Origin: Medakamo hakoo
Taxonomy: Eukaryota; Chlorophyta; Trebouxiophyceae; Coccomyxaceae
DNA: 64,000 bases
Assembly: GCA_026636295.1 (NCBI GenBank)
Contig: CP089460.1
Span: 310,001-374,000 of the forward strand
Reading direction: 5' to 3'
Shown here: in pieces, positions 50,584 to 61,700 of the stretch
How positions within the stretch are numbered: position 1 is the stretch's first letter
How the letters are laid out: each line of letters begins with the position of its first letter
The notes under the pieces: generated by a model
What the model was told of the DNA's origin: nothing
Databases searched by the model: none
What the model saw: only the letters and a program-made list of their open reading frames with translations
Position numbers and translations under genes: made by a program

Positions 50584-53197
50584 TCAACCTCCGCCTCCTC
50601 CGCCTCCACCCCGCGCCGCCTGCAAGGCCGCCAGCGGGTCCACCGCGCCCACCACCGCGCCCATCCGCCCACCCGCCGCAGGCGGCACCACCAGCCGGCC
50701 GGGGCGGCTGATGCGCCCTGCGCCCTTTGCCAGCTTCTTCGCGCGCGCGCCACCCGTGCGTTTCGCCACGGCCGCCGCCAGGGCAGCTGCCCGCCGCTCC
50801 GCCACGGACAAAGGTTTGGGCTTGCGGGGCGTGGTGGGCTTGGATGGTGGGGTGGCTTTCCTCGGCTGTGGTGGGCCGCCACGACCACCACCACCGGGCG
50901 ACAGAGGGCGGGCCAGGAGACCAGCCAGGCGCGCGCGCGCCGCCTCTGCGGCCGGCGGCAGCGGCTGCACGCCGCCTCCACGCCGCTTCTTGGCTGGTGC
51001 GCCGCCGTCCTCATCACCGCTGCTGGCGTCTGAGGCCTCATCGTCGTCGTCGTCGTCGTCGTCGTCAGACAGCGCCACCCCGGCGTCCGCCGCCGCGCGC
51101 CTGCGCCACGCGTCGTCCGCGCGCGCCCTCGCCGCCTTGGCGCTCGCCGCGTCCACGACGGCCGCCAGCGCCACGCGCTCGGACGCAGCGGCCAAGAGCC
51201 GGCCTTCAATGGGGAAGGGCGGCGGCGGGTCGCGCCCGCCGCCGCCCCCACGCCCCAGCGCCCTCATCAGGCCTTCAAACCGCGCCGCCTCGCTGGGCAC
51301 CACCAGGCTCACGGCCAGCCCGCCCGCCGCGTCGACGCCGCGCGCCGTCCGCCCGCACCTGTGCACGTACGTGTCAGGCGTGGCCGGGACCTGGTAGTGG
51401 ATGACGGTGCGGATGCCGGCCACGTCCAGGCCGCGGGCCGCGACGTCGGTGGCGACTAGGATGCCGGCCCCGTCAGACGCGAACCGGTCCAGCGCTTTCA
51501 GCCGGGCGCGCTGCTGCATGCCGGCGTGCAGGGAGCGGGCGGGGAGGGCGAGCGCGGACAGGAGGCCCGCCAGCCGGCGCGCGGACGAGACGGCGTTGAC
51601 AAAGACGAGCGCCTTGCCGCCGTGCGCGGCCAACAGGTAATACAGGGCGGCGTCGCGCGCGGGACCGTCCGCGCACTGGACGACGGCTTCTTCGATGCCG
51701 GGGGCCAGGTACGAGGACGGCGACGGCGCCGGCGCCGGCGTCGGCGTCGGCGTGGGGTCGGCGGGCGGCGCGTCCGCGCGGCCGCCCACGTCAACCACGG
51801 CCGGGCTGCGGCCGGGCTGGAGGGGGACGCGCTGGACGAGGGCCTCCAACCCGGCGCCGCCCTTGCCCGCGCCGCCGCCCTTGCCACCGGCCTTGACGCG
51901 GCGGCGCAGGGCCGCTGGCAGCGTCAGCGTCGCGGAAAAGACAAAGGTCTGCATGGCGCCGGCCCAGGCGGCCGCGCGTGCGGCCTTGGATGATAGCGGC
52001 GCGGGTGGGCCGCCCCCGTCTCCGCCTTCGCCGCCCGCGCGCTTCGTGGCCAGCGCCCCTTCCACCCGGGCCAGGATGGCCGCCAGGTCCGGGAAACTGC
52101 CGTCCGCGACCATGCGGTCGGCTTCATCGATGACCAAAGCCGCCAGGCCGCCCAGGGCCGCGGGCGTGCCCAGGTGCGGGTGGCCGCCCTCCACTTCAGC
52201 CCACAGCCGGCCGGGCGTCGCGACGACGACGGCCGGCCCAGCTGCGAGGAGGCGGGCCTGCTTGGGCGCAGCCAGCCCGCCGACGACGGGCGCGACGCGG
52301 ACGCGGGCCGCCCGCGCAAAGGGGTCCAGCGCGCCCGCGACTTGCAGCGCCAGCTCGCGCGTCGGGCAGAGGATGAGCGCGCGGAGGCGGGACGGCGGCG
52401 GCGGGCGGGACGGGTCGGCCGTGTCGTCGGGCTGTCCCTCACGCCCACCGCGAGCCGCCCGCTCATCGATCAGCCGTTGGAGGATGGCCAGACCGTAGGC
52501 CAGGGTTTTGCCGGAGCCAGTCGGCGCGGCGCCCAGGACGTCCCGGCGGCCCGCGAGCGCGGGCGGCAGCGCCAGGGCTTGGATGGGCGTGGGGCCGGAG
52601 AAACCCTGGGTGGACAGGACGCCCAGCAGTTCCGGACCCAGGCCGCACGGTTCCCAGGCCGCGACGGAGACGGCCGCCTTGGGAGGCGGCGTGGGTGGGG
52701 GAGGAGCGGCGGGGTGGGCCGGTGGCAGCAAAGGTTTTGCGGCCTTTTTTTTCTTGCCTTCGGCGACGGCGGCTTTCAACCGCTTGTTTTCGGCTTCCAG
52801 GGCGCGGACGCGGGCTGCCAGATCGTCCGTGGATGGGCTGGGTTTCGATGACGGCTTGGACGGCTTGGCCTTCTTTGGTGCGGACGGCTGGGGCGCCGCC
52901 GCATTGAGGCCGGCGAGCAACACGCGCGCCTCCGCGCCGGACAGCTCTTCCAGGCCTGCGAAACTGCCGTCGTCCGCACTGGTAAGGTGGGTGGCCACCT
53001 CGACGGGGCGCCATCTGTGGGTGTGGACGCGCATCGTGAGGAAGGCGGGAAAGGCGCATGCGTTGGCTAGCCGTCGGCACACGAGAAAAACACTCAACGC
53101 ACTGCGCCGCGTCCCACACGCTTGAGGGGCGTTTTTTCTTGGGCTTGGACGGCGGGCCAGTGGGTGGTGCCGTCGGAGAGGGGGATGGGGAGGGCAT
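50584..53197 (-). CDS. DEAD-box RNA helicase, MAK5/DDX24-like
   Basis: Model exons 53197-53103 and 53014-50584, 841 residues. The splice restores VWDAAQWRPVEVATH, the MAK5/DDX24 N-terminal marker, followed by FAGLEELSGAEA. Helicase motifs: Q motif GFSGPTPIQ, APTGSGKT (I), PTRELALQ (Ia), VIDEADRM (II, DEAD), FVFSATL (III), LVATDVAARGLDV (V) and YVHRCGRTARG (VI). MAK5 acts in 60S ribosomal subunit maturation in the nucleolus. The C-terminal tail is basic and Ser/Asp-rich and ends in poly-Gly. The identification of the subfamily rests on the N-terminal marker. Stop only 90 bases from CPN10. Confidence 0.88.
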
Positions 53198-53477
53198 GGC
53201 TGTGTGAGAGTGGGCGCGGCGCCCCACTCCCCGGGCTGTCCGCGTTTGCTCTAGTGTGAACGGCCGGGCGCAGCAAACCTGCCCTCCATCTCGAAACAGA
53301 AAAAACGCCCAGGGAAACAAAAAGACGGGGTTGGCGCCTGTTGCACAAAAAAGTCACGCACCACAACCATCGCGCGCTCCTCCCCACGCTCTTTTCTTTT
53401 CTTTTCACGTGGCGGGGGCCGTCGCGGCGCGCCTCGCCTCATTATTTAAGTATCGACGTCGTCGTCACCTCCCCCCA

Positions 53478-53947
53478 TCACTGCGGAGGCGCCGCACCCG
53501 CAGCCACAGTCCCGTCCGCGGGCTTGCCGTCCTTCGGCGGACCCTCGGGCGGAACGTTGTCGACCGTCAGGCTGACGTCCACACCCTCCCACTCCGTCAC
53601 AGCCGCGGCGGGGCCGGACGTCCCGCCGCCCTGAATAATCTTGAGGCCGCCCTCGACCGACCCGCCCTTGGGCACGTCGCCCGCCGCGTCGGGCGACACG
53701 GCCGTCGCCTTCATCTTCAGGGTGTTGCCGCGCAGGACGGGGTCGGACGCCCGGACCAGGACGAGCTTGGGCGGGACGGAGCCGTCGCCTCCCGCCGGAG
53801 GGGCGGACGCCAGGATGGCCCACACTGTTTTTTGTGTGGGAGGGGGAGGGGAGTGGAGTGGCGGCGGGCCGTGTGTGCGTGTGAGAGCATCTGCGCGGGC
53901 TATGTGCGTGCGTGAGGAGCATCCGCAGCCTCCGCCCCTTTCTCACC

Positions 53948-53980
<33 letters not shown>

Positions 53981-54376
53981 CACCCGCAGCTATGGCTTGC
54001 AAACTCGCATGCAATCCCAGAACAGGACGACGGGAATGGGCGTCCGCCGCGACTTGCCACGCTCCGTCCACTTTCCCTCCCTCCCCCCCAACCCCCCACC
54101 CCCACAAAAAAACACACCCTTCTGCCCGGCCACGTAGAGTCCAATCACGTCGCTCGTCGCGCTCGGCACGGGCGTCGTGCCCGGGTTGTAAGCCAGCGTC
54201 GTGGGCGAGACATCTTCCAGGGTCAGCTCGCCGTCTTTGATCTTGCCTTTGCGAGCGGTGAAGGACGTGAAGCCAGTCGTGCCCGCGCTGCCCTGCGGGT
54301 TTTCTTCGGCCAGGACGCCGTGGAACAGCGTGGCGACGATCAGGGTAAGGAACAGGCACAGGGTGGAACGGCGCAT
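53478..54376 (-). CDS. Secreted protein of unknown function
   Basis: Model exons 54376-54118 and 53824-53478, 201 residues. A signal peptide (STLCLFLTLIVATLFHGVLA) is followed by FTSFTARKGKIKDGELTLEDV and then by PKLVLVRASDPVLRGNTLKM and GLKIIQGGGTSGPAAAVTEWEG, looking beta-rich with two related-looking halves split by the intron. No cysteine network or membrane span. The C-terminus is Pro/Gly/Ala-rich. I do not recognise the family; an extracellular location is likely. The intron contains a 29-base C-run and the donor is GTGTGTTTTTTT. Confidence 0.65.
53949..53977. repeat. Poly-C tract
   Basis: 29 consecutive C bases on the plus strand (poly-G in the transcript), in the intron of the secreted protein gene. 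Unusually long and probably unstable or hard to sequence exactly. Confidence 0.9.
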
Positions 54377-54640
54377 GGCGGCGGGTTTGGGCGGGGGTTT
54401 TGACGACGACGAGGGGAAATTGAATGCAATCAATGGCGCGACCCAGCGGACACGCCGCGCGCTAGCCACACTTCTCCCACCACCTAGAGAAGGGACTCTC
54501 CACCTTTCTCAAGGTCCACCCCGACCACCCGCCTGCACGCCCGCCCATCCACGCATCAAACTGTTTCAGCGCATTCAAGAGACTTCAAGGTTACAAAAAA
54601 CCCAACACCAACAAACAAAGGAATGATTTCCAGCCCCCCA

Positions 54641-57600
54641 TCATCCTCGCCCGCCAACACGCACGGGCGCGGCGGCCGCCGCCGGCCGCACCGCGCCAAC
54701 CGCACTGCCACCCACCTCCACCCCGTCACTGACGCCAGCCACGCTCAGCCCAGCCAGCCGCACGACAGCGTCCAGGACCAGCAACTCCGCCGCACGCGCC
54801 CACCCGGCCTCGCGCGCGGCCTGGCGCGCGGCCGGGTCGGCGGCGATGGCAGACGCGAGGGCCTGGGCCGGCAGGATGAGGGCTGACACTTTGCCACGCG
54901 CGACGACGGACGCGGCACGAGTGGGTGGCGGCGTCGCCGCCTCGCCGTCCACCTCGACGACCACCAGCTGGCCCGCCGACCGCAGCGCGACCGCGTACGA
55001 GCTCCCGCCGTCGCGCTGGAGTGCGCGCGCCAGGCGCCTGGCCCGCCGAATGCCAGACAGCACGGCGGGCGGCAGCCCGTCCGGCGGGATCGGGGCCGGC
55101 GCGGGAGGCGCGGGAAAGCGCACCACCACTTCGGCCGTGCCGCTCAGCACCAGCAGCGCGCTCGCACCGGCCTCGCCCGCGCGCAGCATGACCTGGCCGT
55201 CGGCGAAGTCCACGCGGCGCGCGCCGAGCTGCGCCGCCAGCCGGCCGGCCAGCGCGTCCAGGGTGGACGGAGCCGCGGCGGCGGCGGTGGTGGTGGTGGT
55301 GGTGGTGGAAGGCGCGCCCTCTCCACCACCACCGCCGCCACCACCACCACCACCGGCCTGTTGTGCCCAGGGGTGGGCCAACACCTCTGCCAGCCCCGCA
55401 CGCAGCGCCGGGTCTTTGGTCAGCATGCGGCTGAGCAAGTCGCGGAGGGCGGGCGACAGGGACACATTTGAAGGGAAGCGCAGGGGTTCGGCCTGGATGG
55501 CGGCGAAGAGGGACGCCGCGACGGCGGTCGGCGCGTCGCCCGCGCCGGCCGGCCGCTGCGCGTTGAAAGGCAGGCGCCCCGTCACCCACGCGTACAGGGT
55601 GACGCCCAGCGCCCAGACGTCGGCGGGGCGTCCACGGTACTTGGCGCCTGGACGCACCTGTTCGGGAGCCAGGAAGGCGGGCGTGCCGACGCACCGCTCC
55701 ACCAGGTCGTCCGCGTCGGCGAGCGGGCAGTGCAGGGGGTTGTTGGGTGGACCGGCGCCGCTCGCGCCGTGGGCGGCGGCGGCGGCGGCGGCGTCGGCGA
55801 ACAGCGGCGACAGCGGGGCGGGGCCCGGCGCCGGCGCCGTCTTGGCCGCCCGCATGAGCTTGGAGCAGCCAAAGTCGGACAGGAGCGCGCCGCCGCGCGC
55901 GGTCAGCAGCACGTTTTCGGGCTTGATGTCGCCGTGCAGGATGCGGCGGCCGTGCAGGTACGCGAGCGCGGCCGCGACGCCCCTGAAGTGCGCGGCCGCC
56001 ACCGCTTCCGGCAGGCGCTCGCCCCGGCCCGCCTCCAGCCCGTGCCGCGACTGGACGGGCCCGCCCTCACAGTAATCCATGACCAGCAGCGCCCGCCCCC
56101 GGTCCGGGTCGTGGACGACTTCGCGCAGCGCGACGACGCCCGGGTGGCGCGACGCGCGCGTCATTAAGGCGACCTCCCGCCGGAAGTCGGCGGCCCGGCG
56201 CGCGGCGTCGGCGGACGGGTCGTCATGCGGCCGCGCCGGCGACGACGCCGACGCCGACGACGGCGACGCCCGCGGCCCGACGCGCACGACTTTGGCCGCG
56301 TACAGCGCCTGGTCGGCCCCGTCCATGACGAGGTAGACGCGGCCGTACGCGCCCCGCCCCAGGAACCTGAGGACGAGGTAGCCGTTGAGCCAGGTGCACC
56401 CGCCCGCCCGCGTGAGCGTCAGGCGCGCGGCTTCTCGGGGCGGGCCGGCGGGCGGCGGGCGGGGGGAGGCGACGCCAAACAGGGAGGAGCCGGGCGGCGG
56501 GCCGGTCGGGGTGAGGACCAGGCGCGGCGGCGGCGGGGGCGGCGGCTGCGCCGCCGCAGGCGGCGGCGACGCCGCCCGCCAGTCAAAGGGGCTGGCAGGC
56601 CGGGACGCGCCGCCGGCGACCGCGCCCGGCGGGGAGCGGGGCGGGAGGGACGCCGGGCGGGCGGCGGCGGCCGGCCGGCCGCCGCCCGCGCCGCCCTTGT
56701 GCTGTTGGGCCAGCGCACTGACCGCCGCCCGGCGCAGCACGGCCGCCGCGCTGGCAGACGCGCGCGGCGACAAGGATGCTGCCTTCCTCCCAGGGTCCAG
56801 GGCCGCCCAGGCCGCCGCGCCGCCGTGCGCGCTCCCACCCGCGGCCGTGCGCGCGGTCGTCGCGGAGGGGGGTGGCGGCGGGGTGCGCGCGCCGCCCGTC
56901 TCCGGGTCGTCACCCTGGATGGCGCGCAGGCGGGCGAGGAGGGGACCCACGGCCGCCGCGGCAGCGGCTGCGCGTGGAGACAAGCCCGGCTGGGTGGGCG
57001 GAGGAGCGGCCGGCGCTTCGACCGCCGCCGTCCGCACGCGCAGCGGCGCGGCCGGGCGCAAGTCGGCGGCCGCGGCCAGGGCGGCAGCGGTTGCTGCCGC
57101 CGCCGCTTCGTCAGGACCAGCAACCTCCTCCACGTCTTCGCTGGACCGGGAGACGGCGTCCCACGAGTCGTCGTCGTCGTCCAGGCCGCCGCGCGGCGTG
57201 GCCGTGCCACTGCCACCCCCGCCACCAAAGGGCGTCCCCGCCCCACTGCCGCCGCCGATGGGCGTGGCGGCGCCGCTGCCGCCGTCAATGGCGACGCGGG
57301 CCCAGGCGAGTGGGGCGAAAGAGGAGGTAGGGGAACGCGGGGAGGCAGCCGCCGCCGCCGGCGGCGGCGGCGGCGGCGGGTGGAGCCGTCGTGGGAGCGG
57401 CGGCGGCGGCACGACCGCCGGAGTGAGGGACGGCGTGCCCGCCACGCTGGCCGGCGGCCCGACGCAAAAGGTCATGGCCGGGGAAGAGGGGGCTGTGCCG
57501 GTTTCGCCCTCATCTAGGGCCGGCCGGCGGGGTGGCCTGGGCCCGGGCGTCGGCACGGCGAGTGGGTGTGTTGCGGGCGCCAGCCTGGCCGGGGGTGGCG

Positions 57601-58400
57601 CGGGCGCGGGCGAGGCCACGGACGGAAGGCCGGCGACAGCCCCACGCGCCCCGCCCTCCGCCTTGGTGGTGGAGGGCACGTCGGCTGCCGCGGCACAGCC
57701 CGCACAGCCGCCGTCGTCATCGTCGGGCGCGACGGCGGGCGAGCACGGGCGCAGCGGTGCGGCCGTGGTGGCAGGCCTAGGGTGGGGGTGGGCGGGGTGG
57801 GCGGGGGTGGGGTGGGGAAGGCGGCGGTGTGAGAGACGGAAGAGAGGCCTCCACGCCCGCGTGTGGCCAGTGTGCGTGCGCGCGGTGAGGCGAGGGCGGC
57901 GTGCCCACCGCGCGTCGTCCTCTCTGACGGAACGCGAAAAAAGGGGGGCCTTGCGCGGGTTTTGCCAGGTCGCCGGCCGACGGAAAAAGCCCTCGCCGCG
58001 TCGGGAAAGACGCACCCGCGCGGCTCAACCCGGCTTTCCTCGGCGACTCCACCCAACTGCGTCCTCCAGGACACCCGCAAGTCTGGGCCTGAGTGAGTCA
58101 AGGCTCATGAGGCGGGCTCCTCGCATCGTGGCAAGGGTGCGCGCGCGCACCTCCCCTCTTTGCATCCGTGCGTCGGAGCTGGCCGCAGGCAAGGGGAAAG
58201 CGTTTTCAACGCCGTCGCCACGCCGTGTGAAGAGACCACCGCCCCCAACCACACGATCATACGCACCTGTCCACGGGTGTGTCAAACGAAAAGTCGGGCG
58301 GTGGGCCGGGCTTGACAGGATCCCCGCAGCGGGCTGTGCGGCGGTGCCCTGCCGGCGGCGGCGGCGGCGCGTCGGCCGGCGCCGACGCAGCCGCGCCCAT
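54641..58400 (-). CDS. N-myristoylated CaMKK/SnAK-like protein kinase with C-terminal cNMP-binding-like domain
   Basis: Model exons 58400-58267 and 57776-54641, 1089 residues, phases agree. The protein starts MGAAASA, a good N-myristoylation signal. A long low-complexity section (45-510) leads to a complete kinase domain (about 515-835): GRGAYGRVYLVMDG, AAKVV (Lys), HGDIKPENVLL, LSDFGCSKL and GTPAFLAPEQ. HGD in place of HRD, the GTPxFxAPE loop and a VLAHPW ending are features of CaMKK and plant SnAK/GRIK upstream kinases of SnRK1. Residues about 840-1010 (DGQVMLRAGEAGASALLVLSG ... VSALILPAQALA) resemble a cyclic-nucleotide-binding domain, though the phosphate-binding arginine is not obvious. 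The low-complexity insert is rich in Ala, Pro and Ser. Confidence 0.8.
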
Positions 58401-58730
58401 GGGACTTGGGGGGGCCGGCGATCCCTGTGGTGTGCTACGGCAGCAGGCGGGTGTGGACTGGTCGGCCACACGGGTCCAGGCCCCTTGCCGTGGGAGCGCA
58501 GCCAGCCCTGCTGCCCGCGCGTCTTTCTTTCTTCCGAGTGAGCGCGCGACAGCGTCGACAGACCCGACCTCTCTCCCATCCATCCCTCTCTTTTTCGTCC
58601 GCCTGCCCCCCATCGACGCCTCGCCGGCCAGACCGTGTAGATTGTGTGTGTCTCTTCCTTTTTTACCTGCACGACGACGACAGCAACAACACAAAATGCA
58701 AAACACGCGCCACCTCGCCATCCCCTTCAC
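58401..58730. other. Intergenic region
   Basis: 330 bases between the importin stop and kinase start (both minus strand). AT-richer patches around 58540-58680 probably hold the importin 3' UTR; the rest is likely kinase promoter. No gene seen. Confidence 0.35.
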
Positions 58731-61700
58731 TCAACCACCACCGCCACCGCGTTTCGCCGCTTTGGCCGCCGCCTTTTCCGCGGCCGCCCGCGCCGCGGCC
58801 GCGACGCCTTCCTGGGCAGCCGCCAGCTCGCCCGCCAGGCCGTCCGCGCCCGCCAACCGAGTTGGCGCGCCCTCCCGGCACCGGGCGACGGCTTCCAACA
58901 GGACGGCGCCGGGGTCGACAGACGTCGCGGGCGTCTCCACTTCCTCCTCGCCGCCGCTCCAGTCGTCGTCGTCGTCCGACCAGGACGCGTCGGACTCGTC
59001 GTCGTCGCCGCCACCGCCGCCACGAGCACGGCCTGCGCGCGCGGCCAGACGGCGCAGGAAGGCGTCGTCATCGCCGTCGCCGTCGTCGTCGTCGTCGTCG
59101 TCGGGCTGTGCTCCGCCCTCCTCTTCGTCCGACTCGGCCTCGGAGCCCGACCCGCCCCACCCAAAGGCGCGGGCGTCGTCATCGCTGTCCGACCCGGACC
59201 CGCCGTCGACCTGTGCGCGCCAGGCGGAGAGCAGGGTCAACGCCGCGTTGAGGAGGGCGGGCCCGCCCGCTTCAAGCTCCGGCGGCACCGCGCCCGCGGG
59301 CGCGGCCAGCGCAGCCGCCAGGCCCAGCACGCACACCCGCTTGTCCTGGGCGGCTTTGAAGTGGCGCAGGCGGCCGGGTGGAGGCGCTTCAGACCCCTTG
59401 ACCCGCTTGCCCGCCTTGCGCTCGCCCGCCATGGTCACCCAGCCGGAGAAGAAGGCGGCGGTCGCCCCCCGCGCGGCCAGGGCGGCCAGGGCCGCGCCGA
59501 CGTCGGCGTGCAGCGCCGCGGCGACGACGCAGACGAGGCGGGAGCGCAGGGCGGAACCGGTGGCGGTGGGCAGGCGGGCCAGGGCCAGGCCGACGGCCCG
59601 GTCCAGGACGGCGGGCGGGAGGCCGCGCCCGGCCGTCGCCAGCAGCAGGGTCGTCAGCAGGCGCGGCGCCGCGCCTGCTTCTTCTTCCCTCACGTCCGGC
59701 TCGCCCAACGCGCGTTCCGCAATGCCCAGCACCGCGTCCGCGTACGACGGGCCGCCGGGCAAGTGAGGCACACCGCCAGGAGAGGCGGCCACCGTTTCGG
59801 CCAGCGGGTGGCAGCCCGTGACGGCGGACAGGACGTCCGACGGCGGCGGGCCGCCGCCCACAAACGTCGCGGTGCCGCGCGACATGAAATTTGCCAGCGC
59901 GGCCGCCACCGCGTCCAGGTAGTCGACCGCCCAGGCGTGGTAGCAGGCGACCACACGCGGGAACAGGGCCCACATGGGCGGCGTCACCTCGGGGGCAAAG
60001 TACGTCAGGTACGCCAGCAGGTCGAGCGCCTCCTCAAACGTGTCCTCAGTCGGGGTGGCGGGGGTGAGCATGGAGGCCAGCAGCGGGGTGAGGGACGGGG
60101 CCAGGCCCGCCACGGCGCCGGGCAGGCCGGAGACAGCGTCAAGGATGGTGAGGAGGGCTCTCAGCACGCCGTACGCCGCCATGGTCGCGTCGTCGCCGTC
60201 CGACCCGCCCGCGTCGGAGCCCGGCGGCGCGACGAGCGCGGCGCCGGGCGCGGGCGGCCCGCCACCGCCCAGGACGCCCGCGGACCCGGACCCGGCCCGC
60301 GCGGGGCCGACCATGCGCATGTACGCGCCCACCAGCTGGCCCGTCAGCTCGGAGGCGTACGGCGCGATGGCCGGGCCGACCTTGTCGACCAGGGCTTCGA
60401 GCGAGGCCAGGACGTCTTCCGAGTCGAGCTCGCCCAGGACGGCCAGCAGGGGGCGCAGCAGGGTCGGCAGCCCGGCCGCGAAGGCCGGGACGCGCTCCTC
60501 GTCCAGGGCGTCGACCAGGGACCGCAGCGCCGTGGCGGCGTCCACGCGGACGGGCAGGTCCGGGTCGGCGAGCGCGCCCGCCGTCGCAGCGAAGAGCGCG
60601 TCAAACGTCGGCCCAGCCCCGGGGGCGTCCCCGCCCGGCCCGCCGCCCAGCGCCGCGTCCGCGAACGTCGACCCCGCCCACGCGGCCTTGGCGCGCAGGT
60701 GGCCGTGCGGTGAGGCGAACAGCGGCAGGATGACGCGCGACACGAGGGCGGGGACCTGGTCGCGGTAGGGCGACCGCCGCTTGAGCAGCGGCGCGAGCGC
60801 GCCCGTCAGCAGCAGCGCGCCGTCGAGCTTGCGGGCGAGGGCGGGGGGGTGGCGCGCACGCCCGCGGCCTCGGCTTCCGCGAACACAGACGACAGTAGGG
60901 CCATGACGGGTGGCAGGCCGGACTTGGGGCGGACCCGGCAGAGCTCGTGCACGAAGTTGACGGCGGCGGCCTAGGTGGGGTGGCGTGGGGGGCGGGGGGG
61001 AGGGGGTGAGAGGGCGGGGTGGGCGGTGTGGTGGGTGGGGCAGCACACGCAGGCACATCCCGTGCTTTCTCTTTTTTGTGCCCCCGCCCTTTCTTCGTCC
61101 TCTTGCCTTTGGCGAGTACAGCTCCTCCATGACGTCGTTGCCCTTCCGCACAAAGTCCGCCGGGTCATCCGCCCACAGCTCGGCGTCGGCGTCGTCGAAG
61201 CACGCGGCGGGCAGGGCGGCGGCAGCCAGCACGGCGGGCACGTGCGGTTTGAGCCCCTTCCAGGACGACGGCGCGGGCACGGCCGCGGCCAGGTACTGCA
61301 GCGCGAGGTTGGTCGCGCGCGGGCTCACATACCCGCCGTGCGACGGCGCGGCCAGGAGCGCCAGGTGCGCGTCCAGGAAGGCGGCCGGCGCGGCGCCCGC
61401 CGCCCACGCCCCCGCAAACGCCCGGTCAGCCGACCCGGCCCGCGTGCGCTTGGGGTCGCCATACCGGCCGGCGAGCCGCCCCGCGATGTGCAGCGCCCAC
61501 TTTTTGGCCTTCCACCACGGCCACTCCGGGCGGTCGTCCAGGCAGGGCGGCTGGGGTTCGGGCACGGGCCGGGTGAGGACGGCGTGGACCAGGGCCAGCC
61601 AGGCGGCGGCGGGCGAGGACGGGTCCAGGGGCGCGCCGGCCGGCAAGGGCGGCGGCGAGGCGGGCGTGGGCAGCCCACCGCCGCCGTCGCCGCCGCTCCC

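Noticed and set aside
56385-58541. 718-codon open frame on the plus strand opposite the kinase gene
   Set aside because: Composition-only shadow of the minus-strand kinase; no recognisable domain and it crosses the kinase intron and promoter.
60848-60880. A 32-base intron in the importin gene
   Set aside because: GTGCGC to CGCAAG would restore frame, but every other intron in the window is about 90 bases or longer; a miscounted G7 run is simpler.
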